Below, piece after piece: positions 63,123-64,000 of a stretch of 64,000 nucleotides of DNA. The stretch is from Azorinus chamasolen (lineage: Eukaryota; Mollusca; Bivalvia; Cardiida; Solecurtidae). The notes under the pieces are model-generated. The model searched no databases, had not been told where the DNA came from, and was given only the letters and a program-made list of their open reading frames with translations. The stretch covers positions 32,864,620 through 32,928,619 of the forward strand of contig OY755240.1 in NCBI GenBank assembly GCA_963576725.1, written 5' to 3'. Each line of letters starts with the position of its first letter. Within the stretch, counting starts at the first letter, position 1. Both the position numbers and the translations under genes were made by a program.

Positions 63123-63232
63123 GTAAGCAAATTCTTATGTCAGAAGTATTGTAGTTTCATACCTGCAGTTTAGTTTTGTGTCATCAAGCAGGAATCAACT
63201 TATCCTTGCCTTTTATCCTTTACCTGATTCAT

Positions 63233-63490
63233 TTAAGCCTTTACTCGATGAATATTCATGTACATGTATGAAATAATGACATCATTAGTATAAATGAGAT
63301 TAGTTTTTATTACGGCACATGGACACAGGAATGTTTTGCTAAAGTTCAAACTGTAGATTCATCTTATTTCATAAGCAAACAGGGCAGACCCTGATCAGAT
63401 GTCTCCTACAGAAGCTGTATGATCTGAGTTTGACACTGTTTGCAAAGGTGTAGAAAGGCATATTAAAATTTTATGGAGTAAAGGGTTTAT
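63233..63490 (+). mobile_element. TTAA-MITE
   Basis: TTAAGCCTTTACTCGATGAA to ATGGAGTAAAGGGTTTA. The hairpin CCCTGATCAGATGTCTCC with AAGCTGTATGATCTGAG is eroded. A second partial copy follows at 63490-63680. Confidence 0.7.
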
Positions 63491-63887
63491 AATTAATGAC
63501 ATGTTGGTAATTTTATAATGATATATGAACACAGGAATGTTTGGCCATTGCAGAAACTGTAGAATTAGATCCATATAATAACATGATCAAACAGAGCAGA
63601 ACCTGATCAGACGGCTCCTAAAGGAGCCATCTGAACTGGGTCTATTCTGTTTGGAAAGGCATGAAAAGGCATTTGTATGCCTCTCCAAGGCAGTTCTAAC
63701 GAGCAGTCGGGAGTTAGAGTCGGACTGAGAAATAAAATTTTGATAGATCGGTAGGTATTTTTTGAGGGTTCTAAAGTATTTCTGTAATATTTTTCATCCA
63801 GGTTAATGTGTCTCTCAAACAGTCAAGTTCATTGTTCATAAGATAAAATTATAGATAGCTGATATGTAATAGGCACTATTTTATGCC

Positions 63888-64000
63888 TTAACCCTTTCCC
63901 TCATATAAATGTGTTTTCACACATTTGCAAACAGAGTAGACCCAGATCAGACGGCTCCTAGAGGAGCCGTCTGATCAGGGTCTGCTCTGTTTGCTAATAG
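63888..64000 (-). mobile_element. TTAA-MITE cut by window edge, reverse orientation
   Basis: Starts TTAACCCTTTCCCTCATATA. The central hairpin GATCAGACGGCTCCTAGAGG AGCCGTCTGATC is perfect, followed by AGGGTCTGCTCTGTTTGC at the right edge. Confidence 0.8.

Noticed and set aside
1..64000. A novel multi-gene defence or metabolic system
   Set aside because: The window has one conserved housekeeping gene; nothing else shows coding conservation on either strand.

Overview
This is eukaryotic nuclear DNA, most likely from a bivalve mollusc, possibly a venerid or other heterodont clam. That placement rests on AT-rich, repeat-packed introns, small phase-conserved exons, and interspersed repeat families of a style I associate with bivalve genomes. 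The species is not decided by anything I can read.

The window holds one protein-coding gene, on the + strand: the N-terminal and central part of NAA25 (N-alpha-acetyltransferase 25, the auxiliary TPR subunit of NatB; yeast Mdm20). I reconstruct 26 exons from the start codon at 6790 to a donor at 63123. All have GT-AG introns and all phases join. They encode 904 residues, or 884 if the unusual 60-nt exon 4 is skipped. The last roughly 85-90 residues and the stop codon lie beyond the right edge. No second gene was found on either strand. The other open frames are short and sit in repeats or introns.

Layout: 1-6700 is upstream DNA with repeats (a microsatellite, tandem arrays, a Helitron-like element, a 1.05 kb foldback element). 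6718-6862 is the promoter-proximal region and exon 1, with a TCTCGCGAGA motif 40 bp before the start codon. From 6863 to 64000 the introns are filled with four main repeat classes. (1) TTAA-flanked MITEs (TTAACCCTTT...AAAGGGTTAA) with a central hairpin, about 45 whole or partial copies in several subfamilies. (2) Helitron/Helentron-like non-autonomous elements with a 5' inverted repeat, GTCCGTCC runs, often a 145-165 bp internal minisatellite, a 3' hairpin and a TCTTGTT or TCTAGTT end, about 20 copies. (3) pogo/Tigger-like elements with CAGTAAAACC termini and TA targets. (4) Single cases: a hAT-like element, two foldback elements and two SINE insertions with clear target duplications.

No previously undescribed multi-gene system is evident. 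The most useful leads are a frame-preserving 60-nt cassette exon in NAA25 that vertebrate NAA25 lacks, a transposon minisatellite that repeats a perfect estrogen-response-element palindrome ten times, an internally provable Helitron-type insertion with no target duplication, a transposon end that must supply the branch point of exon 17, and a decoy splice acceptor made by a tandem duplication in front of exon 14.
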